From Microvirga sp. VF16 (GTDB lineage Bacteria; Pseudomonadota; Alphaproteobacteria; Rhizobiales; Beijerinckiaceae): 64,000 nt of DNA. The stretch lies in NCBI RefSeq assembly GCF_016864375.1, contig NZ_CP069356.1, forward strand, positions 558,001-622,000, written 5' to 3'. The notes below the pieces were generated by a model. That model saw only the letters and a list, made by a program, of their open reading frames with translations, did no database searches and was not told where the DNA came from. The number at the start of each line of letters is the position of its first letter. Position 1 is the first letter of the stretch. Both the position numbers and the translations under genes were made by a program. Positions 9,801 through 17,920 of this stretch are shown here, piece after piece.

Positions 9801-9960
9801 TGGCGGCACGGCGGTCGGCACGGTGCTGATCCTGCTTTTCCTGCCGGCCCTCTATGCGGCGTGGTTCCGGATCAAGCCTGAGGTCGTCGATGAGGAACAT
9901 GAGGCACTGCACGGCACTGAGCCGCAAAGGCTTCCCGTCCTTGCTGCGGCAGCTGAATAG
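6838..9960 (+). CDS. RND efflux pump, inner-membrane transporter
   Basis: A 1040-residue HAE-1/AcrB-like transporter of full length. TM1 starts right after MSLNLSALAVRERAV, two large periplasmic loops follow TM1 and TM7, and the TM4 region carries the proton-relay motif LALGLLVDDAII. It extrudes hydrophobic or amphiphilic compounds using the proton gradient as a trimer. Start overlaps the adaptor stop by one base. The neighbouring MFS pump, thioesterase and ketosynthase suggest a fatty or acyl-derived substrate (inference). Confidence 0.93.
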   Translation: MSLNLSALAVRERAVTLFSILLLVAAGAYAFVMLGRAEDPSFTIKNLTVTAARPGATAREMQDLVAEPLEKRLQELAWYDRVETTTRPGFALMTLTLKDSTPPSEVQEEFYQARKKLGDEARNLPSGVFGPFVNDEYSDVSFALYALKAKGMPMRELARQAEVIRQDLLHVPGVKKINILGERPEQIFVEFSFAKLATLGVSAQDIVAALQRQNSITPAGSIDTRGPRVFIRVDGAYDSVQAIADTPIVAAGRTLKLADIAEVRRGYEDPPTYLIRRQGEPTIMLAAVMQEGWDGLALGKALEDRTAAIAQTLPLGMTLDKVTDQAVNITSAVDEFMMKFAMALGVVLLVSLLSLGWRVGIVVAAAVPLTLAVVFLIMLETGRFFDRITLGALILALGLLVDDAIIAIEVMVVKMEEGMDRIKAAAYAWSHTAAPMLSGTLVTIAGFLPVGFARSTAGEYAGNIFWVVGFALIVSWIVAVVFTPYLGVKMLPAIKPIEGGHHAIYDTPNYRRLRGLITFAVRHKFVTCGIVGIAFALSGVGMGAVKQQFFPTSDRPEVLVEVRLPEGTSIETTTAAVGKLEHWLDDQPEAKIVTSYVGQGAPRFFFAMAPELPDPAFAKIVVLTPDAEAREALKHRLREAVSQGLAPEAYVRVTQLVFGPYTPFPVEFRVMGPDPAQLYAITEKALDTMRGVPDVRQANRDWGNRTPVLRFVPDQDRLNLIGLSPAEVGQQLQFLLTGIPVTQVREDIRNVPIVARSAGGERLDPTRLADFSLMSRDGRQIPLDQIGHSEVRLEEPILKRRDRTPVITIRSDINEATQPPEVSKQIMTALQPLIASLPVGYHIDLGGSIEEAAKANAALGKVFPAMIAVTLIVIMLQVRSFSAMAMVLLTAPLGLVGVVPMLLTFSQPFGFNAILGLIGLAGILMRNTLILTEQIKENRAAGLDDYHAVIEATVQRTRPVILTALAAVLAFIPLTHSVFWGSMAYTLIGGTAVGTVLILLFLPALYAAWFRIKPEVVDEEHEALHGTEPQRLPVLAAAAE

Positions 9961-9997
9961 CGCAGATCTGAGAGTATCCGAAAGACGAGGAAGAAAG

Positions 9998-10162
9998 ATG
10001 AACTGGTTTCTGGAGAAGATGCGTCTGTATTCCGAGGCGCTTTCCGGCATAGATGATCCGAGAGGCGAGCACTTACGTAATCTGGAAGCCCAGGTGCGGC
10101 GCCTAGAGAGTGAGATTGCTCGTCTTGAGGTCCTCGTCGAGGCGCTTCGGCACCGCGGCTGA
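9998..10162 (+). CDS. Small coiled-coil protein downstream of the pump
   Basis: A 54-residue ORF starting MNWFLEKMRLYSEAL, with a heptad-like helix LRNLEAQVRRLESEIARLEV. It has an A/G-rich ribosome site (GAGGAAGAAAG) and follows the RND gene by 37 bp, so it is probably the last gene of the operon. No family is recognised. It could be a small partner of the pump or simply a hitchhiker. Confidence 0.55.
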   Translation: MNWFLEKMRLYSEALSGIDDPRGEHLRNLEAQVRRLESEIARLEVLVEALRHRG

Positions 10163-10261
10163 AACGGAGATTGCTGCTGTCGGATTGAGATTGCGGGTTT
10201 AGGGAAGGACCGCTCATGGCACTTCTCGGAAGCGAACCGAATGTCTGCTTAATCAGGGCAC

Positions 10262-10304
10262 ACCGGACGTTCCTGAAGAACAGGGAATTTTGCTGTCTGA
10301 TCCA
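10262..10304 (+). repeat. Dispersed repeat, copy 2
   Basis: Closest to the shared pattern: ACCGGACGTTCCTGAAG, then GGGAATTT, then CTGTCTGATCCA. It lies in the 10163-10342 gap just left of the ISL3 element. Nothing else is seen in that gap. Confidence 0.5.
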
Positions 10305-10342
10305 ACTGGGACCTTCGAGGCCATTCCGTTTCTGTCCTCGTC

Positions 10343-12037
10343 TGTGTTTCGGCGTGCAATGTTGGCTCTGACTCACTTTTGATGGAGTTGAGCGTCTCGC
10401 TGGCCTTGGTTCACGTGGAGAATCAAGGCCATGGGTCAGCATTTGCGAGTCTCGGAGTTGGTGCCGGGCGGTTTTATCGTCGATGAGGTGGCCGAAGCGG
10501 ATTTCGGCATCCGGATCGGCCTCCGAGCATCCAGCGCGGAAAGTTGCTGCCCGGGATGCGGGACAACCTCAACGCGCGTTCACAGCCGCTATACCCGGCA
10601 GCTGGCGGATCTGCCGCTTTCCGGCAGGCCGGTCCGTCTCGTCGTTCGGGCACGACGCTTTCATTGCGAGGCGGTTCTGTGCCCGCGCCGCATCTTCACA
10701 GAGCGCTTCGACAATGGGGTGCTACTACCGTGGTCTCGGCGCACATCCCGGCTCGATCAGATCATCCACCATCTCGGGCTCGCTTTGGGCGGCCGGCCCG
10801 CGGCACGCTTTGCACAAAGACTGATGCTGCCGGCGAGCAACGACACGCTGCTCCGGGTGATCAGAAGGCGAGGCCGACCGCCCTTCATCCCGCCCACCGT
10901 GATCGGGATCGACGATTGGGCCTGGCGACGCAATCAGCGCTATGGAACGTTGATCTGCGATCTGGAACGGCGCCAGACCATTGCTCTGTTGCCTGACCGG
11001 GAGCCGGCAACGACGCAGGCGTGGCTTACAGCCCAGCCTCAGATCAACATTGTCGCTCGAGACCGGGGCGGCGGCTATGCTCTGGCCGCCGCCAAGGCCC
11101 TGCCAGCAGCGATGCAGGTCGCTGATCGCTGGCACCTGATGGAAAATGCGAGCCAGGCATTCATCGACGCCGTTCGCAAATCCATGCGCCAGCTCCGTGC
11201 TGTCGTTGGCGCGGCGACAATCGCCCCGGATCTGCTCACCGCTGCCGAGCGCATCCAGTATGAAGGATACCTTCGTCGCGAAGAGACCAACGCGGCTATT
11301 CTCGAACTCGCAAAGGCAGAGGTGACGATCAAGGAGATCGTTCGCCGCACCGGATATAGCCGCGGTCTGGTTCGGCGCGTTTTGCGCGGGCAGCGCTCGG
11401 ATGTCTTCCGCTCCCGAGAGAGTTCGCTTGAACTGTTCCTGCCCTGGCTCGACGCGCAGTGGGCCGCCGGGCAGCGCAATGGTGCCGAACTCTGGCGTCG
11501 TCTCGGACACCAGGGGTTCCGTGGCAGTTTGAGGGTCGTCACCGAGTGGGCAACGCGCCGCCGGCGGGCTGAGACGATCGAGGACGGCATCCTGAAGCGG
11601 ACGCCATCGGCGAGAACCCTCGCACGACTGATGACCATCGCCCGCGACAAGCTCTCCAGGTCCGAAACCGTGCTGGTTGCGGCGATCGAGAGCGGCGTGC
11701 CCTCGCTTGTCGAGGCGCGTGAAATCATCGCTGCCTTCCAGGGCATGATCCGCAGGAAGGCTCTGGCTGACCTTGCTCCCTGGCTGGAACGAGCCAATTC
11801 GAGCCTCGTGGCGGCGTTCGGCCGCGGCGTGAGAAAGGATCACGCCGCTGTCGCCGCGGCCATAACGTCTTCCTGGTCCAACGGCCAAACTGAGGGCCAG
11901 ATCACCAAGCTCAAGCTGGTGAAGCGCCAGATGTACGGTCGCGGGAAACTCGATCTGCTCGAGGCGCGCCTCGTCGCGCCGGCATAGCGCCTCACCACCA
12001 AAATTGCGTCAGAGCCAACATTGCACGCCGAAACACA
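10343..12037. mobile_element. ISL3-family insertion sequence
   Basis: One transposase gene flanked by inverted repeats. The outer 30 bases at 10343-10372 and 12008-12037 are perfect inverted copies (TGTGTTTCGG...GGCTCTGAC) and an imperfect match continues inward (TTTTG.TGG). ISL3 elements often begin with GGCTCT, so the true ends may instead be 10364 and 12016, leaving a 21-bp inverted flank outside. No 8-bp direct repeat is seen at either boundary choice. Confidence 0.75.
10431..11987 (+). CDS. ISL3-family transposase
   Basis: A 518-residue transposase of the ISL3 (DDE_Tnp_ISL3) family, of usual length or slightly longer. The N-terminal zinc ribbon CPGCG is visible near residue 38, with a second CxxxxC pair later. 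The catalytic core starts with VIGIDDWAWRRNQRYGT, continues with DRGGGYALA and ADRWHLMEN, and ends with SWSNGQTEGQITKLKLVKRQMYGR. No frameshift is seen, so the element may be active. Confidence 0.9.
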   Translation: MGQHLRVSELVPGGFIVDEVAEADFGIRIGLRASSAESCCPGCGTTSTRVHSRYTRQLADLPLSGRPVRLVVRARRFHCEAVLCPRRIFTERFDNGVLLPWSRRTSRLDQIIHHLGLALGGRPAARFAQRLMLPASNDTLLRVIRRRGRPPFIPPTVIGIDDWAWRRNQRYGTLICDLERRQTIALLPDREPATTQAWLTAQPQINIVARDRGGGYALAAAKALPAAMQVADRWHLMENASQAFIDAVRKSMRQLRAVVGAATIAPDLLTAAERIQYEGYLRREETNAAILELAKAEVTIKEIVRRTGYSRGLVRRVLRGQRSDVFRSRESSLELFLPWLDAQWAAGQRNGAELWRRLGHQGFRGSLRVVTEWATRRRRAETIEDGILKRTPSARTLARLMTIARDKLSRSETVLVAAIESGVPSLVEAREIIAAFQGMIRRKALADLAPWLERANSSLVAAFGRGVRKDHAAVAAAITSSWSNGQTEGQITKLKLVKRQMYGRGKLDLLEARLVAPA

Positions 12038-12106
12038 CTTCGGCAGACCTTCGGTGGCAATTCGCTGACGCAACTCCTGTAAGGTCTTTTCAGGGTCGTC
12101 GGGCAT
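12038..12106 (-). pseudogene. Possible gene start cut by the ISL3 element
   Basis: An ATG at 12106 opens a frame reading MPDDPEKTLQELRQRIATEG that runs into the right end of the ISL3 element after about 23 codons. The charged helical character looks coding, but no family is recognised and no matching 3' part is seen left of the element. Confidence 0.3.
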
Positions 12107-12316
12107 GGCTAATCCCGCAGCCGGAAGAGCACGGAATCGCTATCAGCGCGAAAGGGCAGGGAAGGTTCCATTCTGTTTCAGTCGTCAGGCCAACGGCTGC
12201 GACAAAGATCATCCGGACCAGGACAATGGAACGCCCCGGCGATAGCACCAGTGATTAGGCTGGGCACCACAGCAGCAGATTAGGGGCCGGAACAAGATCT
12301 GCTCCCGAACACACGC

Positions 12317-12641
12317 CGGCATTATAAACCAAAGACAGCTTTTCCTTGGGAACTATGGCTTTGTGCGAGGCTCTGACCTCGTGGTCGGCGGTGGCGAGCA
12401 TCACTACCATGTCGGACATGGCTAGGGCGTTCCAAGATAAGGACCTCCAAGATAAGGACCATTGATGGCATCTGCTTGCGGCGATGGTCTGGCATAAGGC
12501 GGATTTGCCTCACCTTCGGCTATTGCCGCTCCATCACACCGCCGGTGCTTCGGTTCAGGCGGTTGGGCACGAAATGCGTCAAACCAAGATCCGAGAAAGC
12601 GATCCCATCTCCAGAATTGCTGTGTTTGGTTTATAATGCCG
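12317..12641. mobile_element. 325-bp MITE-like non-autonomous element
   Basis: The element has terminal inverted repeats CGGCATTATAAACCAAA at 12317-12333 and its exact reverse complement at 12625-12641, with a further partial match (ACAGC..TTC) inward to about 27 bp. It is flanked by perfect 8-bp direct repeats ACACACGC at 12309-12316 and 12642-12649, a clear target-site duplication. No transposase is encoded. It also carries a tandem 15-bp duplication. No gene is seen from 12107 to the element. Confidence 0.8.
12431..12460 (+). repeat. Tandem 15-bp duplication inside the MITE
   Basis: TCCAAGATAAGGACC occurs twice head to tail without a mismatch. Confidence 0.9.
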
Positions 12642-12649
12642 ACACACGC

Positions 12650-12976
12650 TAACGCAGTACGTAGCAAGAACATGGGTCGATGAACTGACCAAAAGACCCG
12701 CGCAATGGCTGAATACAGCTTGGATCTTGATGTTTATGCCGTCATCCAGGCCGAACACCTGGATGGGAAAGCCTACTGCCCGCCAACGGATCGTCCGCAA
12801 AAGAGTGCCAGTGTCGGGAAAGGTTCGCCGAAGCCGATTAGCGCAAGAGCTTCAAACGGGTACCAGAGCGACGTGAGGATCATCTGGCTTCAAATAGCGG
12901 GTCAGTCCTGAAGGCTCGTCGTGAAGGGTTGCCAATCCGTTCTACCTAATCGTGTCATTGAGAGCAGCTCTTGTTC
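12650..12976. other. Gap between MITE and IS66
   Basis: This gap has one weak ORF (12705-12911, plus, 68 codons, starting MAEYSLDLDVYAVIQAEH) without a recognised family or good ribosome site. It may be a remnant; nothing else is seen. Confidence 0.3.
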
Positions 12977-13067
12977 CGTAAGCGTGGCGTCATGGCCGCC
13001 TACCGAAGCGGCGATCAGGATGAGATAAGTGTCCACGAAGATTGAAGCGGACACTTAGGCGGCATGC

Positions 13068-13553
13068 ATGTCAGAGATGGAGCCTCGTCGTCGACGCAGT
13101 TGGACCACGGAGGAGAAGTGGCGGCTTGTCGAGGAGGCCAGGCTCCCGGGAAACGCTGTCGCGGAGGTGGCTCGTCGGCACGGCGTCAACAACAATCAGC
13201 TTTTCGGTTGGATCCGGGCGGCAGAAGCGGGCCAACTGGGCCCCCGGCCGGCTCCTCTGATCCTTGTACCGAAGGCTTCGACGCACAATGAGTTCATTCC
13301 GATCGGGGTCTTCGGGACGTGCGACGACGAAGGGCCCGCGATCACGATGCCGGCTCTTCGCCCGCCGGACACCAGTCCGGTGGAGAGTTCAGCACAGTCG
13401 AGAGCCGATCGGTCGACCAGAACGTCGACGCTGGAGGAGCGGCCTGGCGTGATCGAGATCGACCTGCCAGGCGGCGCGCGCGTTCGGGTTGACGCCTTTG
13501 TCAACGAGCGGGCGCTTCGGCGGGTTCTGGCGGCCCTCGGGGCGAAGTCGTGA
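13068..13553 (+). CDS. tnpA: IS66 accessory protein TnpA
   Basis: A 161-residue protein with an N-terminal helix-turn-helix of the IS3/IS66 OrfA type (RRSWTTEEKWRLVEEARL, then VAEVARRHGVNNNQLFGW) and a C-terminal strand GVIEIDLPGGARVRV. The ATG at 13068 follows an inside-end region of the element. TnpA is required with TnpB for IS66 transposition, probably as a DNA-binding factor. Confidence 0.88.
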   Translation: MSEMEPRRRRSWTTEEKWRLVEEARLPGNAVAEVARRHGVNNNQLFGWIRAAEAGQLGPRPAPLILVPKASTHNEFIPIGVFGTCDDEGPAITMPALRPPDTSPVESSAQSRADRSTRTSTLEERPGVIEIDLPGGARVRVDAFVNERALRRVLAALGAKS

Positions 13554-13902
13554 CCAGATCGCTGCGGGAACGAAGGTGTCTCTGGCCTGCCAGCCGGTCG
13601 ACATGCGTCGGGGGTTCGACGGTCTGTCCGCGGAGGTCGTCAACCGGATGAACGCCGATCCCTATTCCGGCCATCTGTTCCTCTTCCGCGGGAAAAGAGG
13701 CGACTATTTGAAAGCTCTCTATTGGGACGGAACCGGCATGTGTCTTTTTGCCAAGCGATTGGAACATGGCAAGTTCGTCTGGCCGTCGCTTGTCGATGGC
13801 GTGCTGCAAATGTCGGCGGCACAACTCGCTCTTCTCATCGAAGGGATGGATTGGCGGCGGACGCTGATGCCCGAGCGTCTGCCAAAACCGACAATGGCCT
13901 GA
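13489..13902 (+). CDS. tnpB: IS66 accessory protein TnpB
   Basis: The IS66 Orf2 signature VDMRRGFDGLSAEV and LFLFRGKRGDYLKALYWDGTG are present. The listed frame begins with TTG at 13489, inside tnpA; family members usually start near the conserved block, close to 13552-13575, but no ATG is available there, so the exact start is uncertain. Overlap with the tnpA end fits translational coupling. Confidence 0.85.
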   Translation: MTPLSTSGRFGGFWRPSGRSRDQIAAGTKVSLACQPVDMRRGFDGLSAEVVNRMNADPYSGHLFLFRGKRGDYLKALYWDGTGMCLFAKRLEHGKFVWPSLVDGVLQMSAAQLALLIEGMDWRRTLMPERLPKPTMA

Positions 13903-13949
13903 TAACATACTGTTTTTACATATAAAAACGTAGCTGCATCGGGCCGCTT

Positions 13950-15527
13950 GTGCTAGAGAAACAGATGTCTCTTGCTGCTCCCGATGTGCTGGCCGAACTG
14001 GAGGCGTTGCGCGCTTTGACCGCGCAGTTGCAGGCGGAGCTTTATGCCAAGAACCTCTATATCGAAAAGCTGAAGGCGCAGCTCGCGAGCCTGAAGCGCG
14101 CCCGCTTCGGCCGCTCCTCGGAGAAACTCGACCATCTCATCGAGCAATTGGAACTGGCGATTGCCGATCTGGAAGAGAGCGAGGCTCATGCTGACATTGA
14201 GCGGACGGCAGCGGGGCCAATCGCATCCTCCCCATCGGCTGGCGCGACGGCAAAACCGTCGCTGGGCCGCAAGCCGCTACCGGCCCATCTGCCGTGTGAG
14301 ACGATCGTGCACGAGCCGAATTGCACCTGCCCGAATTGCGGCGGAAGCATCTTCAGCACGATCGGCACGGATGAACGTGAGGTGCTGGAATATGTGCCCT
14401 CGCACTTCAAGCGGGTCGTCCACCTTCGTCCGAAGTTGAGCTGCCGCACCTGCGAGACGATCGTTCAGGCGCCGATGCCATCGCTGCTGATCGAGCGCGG
14501 TCGACCTGGTCCCAGCCTTCTCGCCCATGTCCTGGTCTCCAAGTATTGCGATCATCTTCCCCTGCACCGCCAGAGTGACATCTATGCGCGCGAAGGCGTC
14601 GATCTCGATCGCTCGACGCTGGCCGGCTGGGTCGGGGCCATGGCAGCGCTGCTTCAGGTCTTGAGTGACAGGATCGGAACCCATGCCCGCGCCGGCGAAA
14701 CGGTGCATGCTGACGACACCCCCGTTCCAGTGCTCGACCCTGGACGCGGCAAGACCAAGACCGGCAGGCTTTGGACGGTTGTGCGGGATGAACGTCCATG
14801 GGGATCGGCCGTGCCGCCCGCGGCTTTCTATGCCTATTCTCCAGATCGCAAAGGGGAGCGTGCCCAGCACCTGCTGTCGCAATGCCGTGGCTTCCTGCAT
14901 GCCGATGCCTATGCCGGCTTCGACAAGTTCTATGCAGGCCATCCACTCACCGGCGAGACGCGCCTGATTCAGGTGGCCTGTTGGGCCCACGCCCGCCGCG
15001 ATCTGTACAACGAGTTCCTCCGCAATCGCTCGCCTTCGGCGGAACGGGCATTGGACCTCATCTCCGACCTGTTTGCGGTTGAAGCCGGGATCAACGGTTT
15101 GGATCCAGAAACGCGGCTCGCTGCGCGCCGAGCCAGGTCGGTCCCTCTTCTGGAAATCCTGAAGAGCCATCTCGACACGACGCTCACGCGCATCAGCGGC
15201 AAAAGCGAATTGGCCGAGGCGATCCGCTATATGACCTCCCGCTGGAAGGCTCTCACGGTTTACGCCACGGACGGGCGGCTTGAGATGAGCAACAATGCCG
15301 CTGAGCGGGCCATCAGACCTTTGGCCCTGGGCCGGAAGAACTATCTCTTCAGCGGTTCCGATGCCGGTGGCAATCGCGCAGCGGTCATCTACACCATCGT
15401 CGAAACCTGCAAAATGAACGGCGTCAACCCGCAAGCCTATCTTGCTGACGTCATCGAGCGCATTGCTGATCACCCGGCCAACAGGGTCGATGAACTCCTT
15501 CCATGGAACTGGATGCCACGGTCTTAG
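13950..15527 (+). CDS. tnpC: IS66 transposase TnpC
   Basis: A 525-residue IS66 transposase. It has an N-terminal coiled coil (about residues 15-75) including the leucine zipper segment, a zinc-binding CTCPNCGG region, and the DDE core: HADDTPVPVLDPG, then FLHADAYAGFDKFY, then MSNNAAERAIRPLALGRKNYLFSGSDAGG. It starts with GTG at 13950, or ATG at 13965. No disruption is seen. Confidence 0.93.
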   Translation: MLEKQMSLAAPDVLAELEALRALTAQLQAELYAKNLYIEKLKAQLASLKRARFGRSSEKLDHLIEQLELAIADLEESEAHADIERTAAGPIASSPSAGATAKPSLGRKPLPAHLPCETIVHEPNCTCPNCGGSIFSTIGTDEREVLEYVPSHFKRVVHLRPKLSCRTCETIVQAPMPSLLIERGRPGPSLLAHVLVSKYCDHLPLHRQSDIYAREGVDLDRSTLAGWVGAMAALLQVLSDRIGTHARAGETVHADDTPVPVLDPGRGKTKTGRLWTVVRDERPWGSAVPPAAFYAYSPDRKGERAQHLLSQCRGFLHADAYAGFDKFYAGHPLTGETRLIQVACWAHARRDLYNEFLRNRSPSAERALDLISDLFAVEAGINGLDPETRLAARRARSVPLLEILKSHLDTTLTRISGKSELAEAIRYMTSRWKALTVYATDGRLEMSNNAAERAIRPLALGRKNYLFSGSDAGGNRAAVIYTIVETCKMNGVNPQAYLADVIERIADHPANRVDELLPWNWMPRS

Positions 15528-15615
15528 TGTCCACTTGGCCATGAGTGGACAGGATCCGGTCCCAGCCCGCGGCCATCACGCCACGCTTACCTTGTTCCGG
15601 CCCCTAGGAGGAGGA

Positions 15616-15655
15616 ACCAGACGTTCCTGAAGGATAGGGTATTTCCTGATTGAGC
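15616..15655 (+). repeat. Dispersed repeat, copy 3
   Basis: ACCAGACGTTCCTGAAG followed by AGGGTATTT and CTGATTGA resembles copies at 477 and 10262. It sits 18 bp right of the IS66 target duplication. Confidence 0.45.
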
Positions 15656-15745
15656 CTGAGCCGACGCTCCGCCTCAGAGGGTGGCAAGATGTGGTAGGCG
15701 CAACCTTTTGCGCCCAGGCTGCATTGAAGGGTCGGAGACAGCACC

Positions 15746-16666
15746 GTGACTCACAGTTCGGGCGCGATCCTCCTGCCCGGTCCGCTCCAACGCCAGATCG
15801 ATGAGCTGGCGCAATCCTTCCTGCAGCCGCAGCCGACCGTCGATTTTTCCAGGCCGAAGGAAGAACCGGCGCTGATCCCGCCCGATTCCATCTCCTGGCG
15901 CATGTTCAAAAATCCTGTTGCCGTGTTCATTGGCGGCGTGACGGCCGTTCTGCTCGAATTTGCCGAGCCGCGCGTGCGGGATGGCGTCTGGCAGCACAGT
16001 AGTTTCCGCACTGATCCACTCACACGCCTGCAGCGGACCGGCCTCGCCGCCATGGTCACTGTCTACGGCCCCCGCAGCAAGGCTGAAGCGATGATCGCGG
16101 GCGTGGTCAGGCGGCATGAGCGTGTGACAGGCTGGACCAGTGAGGGCGAGCCTTACCACGCCAACGAGCCGGCGCTGCTCGACTGGGTGCAGGCAACAGC
16201 AGGCTTCGGCTTCACGGAGGCCTATCACGCCTATGTGCGCTGCTTGACGGCGGATGAGCGGGGGGCTCTCTTCGCCGAGGCCCTGCCGAGCGCGCGGCTC
16301 TACGGCGCCACCGGCGCGCCCGCCTCACAAGAGGAACTCGACGCCCTGTTCGAGGTGATGAGGCCCAGGCTCGTCGCCTCGCCGGTCATCTTCGAGTTCC
16401 TGGAGATCATGGAGCACGTCCCGATTCTGCCAATACCCGCGCGACCGGTTCAGCGGGTGCTTCTCAAGGCAGCGGTCGAGATCCTGCCCATCTGGCTGCG
16501 GGAGCGCCTTGGGCTTGGATCTCGCTGGACGCTGCGGCCGACAGAGCGCGCCATCGTGCGTGCCCTGGCGTTGGCGAGTGACCGCCTCATCCTGCGGTCG
16601 TCCCCGGCCATCCAATCCTGCCGCCGCCTGGGCCTGTCCGATGCTTATCTCTATCGTCGCTGGTGA
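15746..16666 (+). CDS. MpaB-like oxygenase family protein (DUF2236)
   Basis: A 306-residue protein of the MpaB/latex-clearing oxygenase fold. It shows SISWRMFKNPVAVFIGG near residue 50, the TRLQRTGLAAMVTVYG segment, and the HERVTGWTSEGEPYHANEP motif in which the histidine is a heme ligand in the family. Members are heme-dependent oxygenases or hydroxylases; the substrate is unknown. The GTG start at 15746 follows a GGAGAC ribosome site. The downstream methyltransferase may belong to the same unit, 155 bp away. Confidence 0.8.
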   Translation: MTHSSGAILLPGPLQRQIDELAQSFLQPQPTVDFSRPKEEPALIPPDSISWRMFKNPVAVFIGGVTAVLLEFAEPRVRDGVWQHSSFRTDPLTRLQRTGLAAMVTVYGPRSKAEAMIAGVVRRHERVTGWTSEGEPYHANEPALLDWVQATAGFGFTEAYHAYVRCLTADERGALFAEALPSARLYGATGAPASQEELDALFEVMRPRLVASPVIFEFLEIMEHVPILPIPARPVQRVLLKAAVEILPIWLRERLGLGSRWTLRPTERAIVRALALASDRLILRSSPAIQSCRRLGLSDAYLYRRW

Positions 16667-16821
16667 ACCGGATAGTGTCTCGTGATGCACGCCCTTCGGA
16701 GGCTGAAGTCAGCGCCATCAGGCATCATCGACTGACACGGATGAATTGCGCACTCCGAGTGACCTGCTTGCGGATCCTGGTTGAGGCGATCACACTTTCT
16801 ATCCCATGAGCGGAGGGAAGA

Positions 16822-17892
16822 ATGGCCGGTCCCCTTACCCGCTTTGCCATCCGTGCCGCGTACCATGCCAGACAGCTGCCCCGGTTTGCCTGGTATGCGG
16901 CCCATGCTGCTGCCGTCAGCCGCCTTGCAGCGAAAGCCCGGAAAGAGGAGGGGGAGAGCAAGCGCCCTCGGGCCCATACCGCGGCGCCTGTGCCGGACCG
17001 CGACAGCCTCTATGAGGACATGGCCGCGCTGTTCCGGCAGGACCTCGCCAATGTCGAGGCCGGCATCTATCCCCTTCCTGCTGATCACGATGGCTCCCTG
17101 GTGACGCGCCTTCGCCGCTCCAGCCTCTTCTTCGAGGACCTGCCAAGTGTTCACCACCGGCGCGAGAGCGGCGGGCACAGCGAGGTTCTCACTGAGGAAA
17201 CCCGGGGCAAGCGGCCGCGCTACTATCTCCAGAACTTCCATTTCCAGACCGGCGGCTGGATGACCGAGGACTCGGCCCAGCGCTACGACACGCAGGTTGA
17301 GGTGCTGTTCAGCGGGACCGCCAATGCCATGCGGCGGCAGGCGCTGCCGCCGCTGCAGCAGGTTTTTGCCGGGCGGGATCAGCGCCAGCTGCGCCTGCTC
17401 GACGTTGGCTGCGGCACCGGGCGCTTTCTCGACTGCGCCAAGCAGGTCTGGCCGCGGCTACCCTGTCTCGGGATCGATCTGTCGGAGGCCTATGTCCGGG
17501 AAGCTAAGCAGCACCTGCAGCGCTGGTCGTGGCTGAATCTCGTCGTGGCCAACGGGGAGGCGATCCCGCTGCCGGACGCCAGCCAGGATGCGGTGACGAG
17601 CATCTTCGTGTTCCATGAACTGCCGCCCCAGGTCCGCCGCACCGTTTTCCGGGAGTTCGCCCGGGTGCTGAAGCCCGGCGGCCGCCTGGTTCTGGTGGAC
17701 TCGCTGCAGCGCGGTGACAAGCCGGAGTATGACGGCCTTCTGGAGCTGTTTCCGCAGAATTACCACGAGCCATATTTTGCTGGGTACATCGAGGAGGACT
17801 TTGGGGCGCTGGCCAGAGCGTGTGATCTGACCCACACGCGTGACGAAACAGCATACGTCTCGAAGGTAATGGTCTTCGACAAGCCGAGTTGA
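16822..17892 (+). CDS. SAM-dependent methyltransferase (class I)
   Basis: A 356-residue protein with an about 180-residue N-terminal region and a Rossmann methyltransferase domain in the second half. Motif I is LLDVGCGTGRFL, then LGIDLSEAYV, then ANGEAIPLPDASQDAV and VLKPGGRLVLVDSLQ. The family methylates small molecules or lipids. The proximity to the MpaB-like oxygenase suggests a shared oxidative or lipid-modifying role (inference). It converges with the next gene. Confidence 0.85.
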   Translation: MAGPLTRFAIRAAYHARQLPRFAWYAAHAAAVSRLAAKARKEEGESKRPRAHTAAPVPDRDSLYEDMAALFRQDLANVEAGIYPLPADHDGSLVTRLRRSSLFFEDLPSVHHRRESGGHSEVLTEETRGKRPRYYLQNFHFQTGGWMTEDSAQRYDTQVEVLFSGTANAMRRQALPPLQQVFAGRDQRQLRLLDVGCGTGRFLDCAKQVWPRLPCLGIDLSEAYVREAKQHLQRWSWLNLVVANGEAIPLPDASQDAVTSIFVFHELPPQVRRTVFREFARVLKPGGRLVLVDSLQRGDKPEYDGLLELFPQNYHEPYFAGYIEEDFGALARACDLTHTRDETAYVSKVMVFDKPS

Positions 17893-17920
17893 TGGCGGAC
17901 TTCTAACGCCGCCGCGTCGC

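Larger units (their letters stand above)
12977..15590. mobile_element. Complete IS66-family element with target duplications
   Basis: Terminal inverted repeats starting GTAAGCGTGGCGT run from 12977 and, reverse-complemented, to 15590, with one mismatch in the first 22 bases. The element is flanked by perfect 8-bp direct repeats CTTGTTCC at 12969-12976 and 15591-15598, as expected for IS66. It is 2614 bp long and has the usual tnpA-tnpB-tnpC order. Intact ends and target duplications indicate a recent insertion. Confidence 0.95.
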
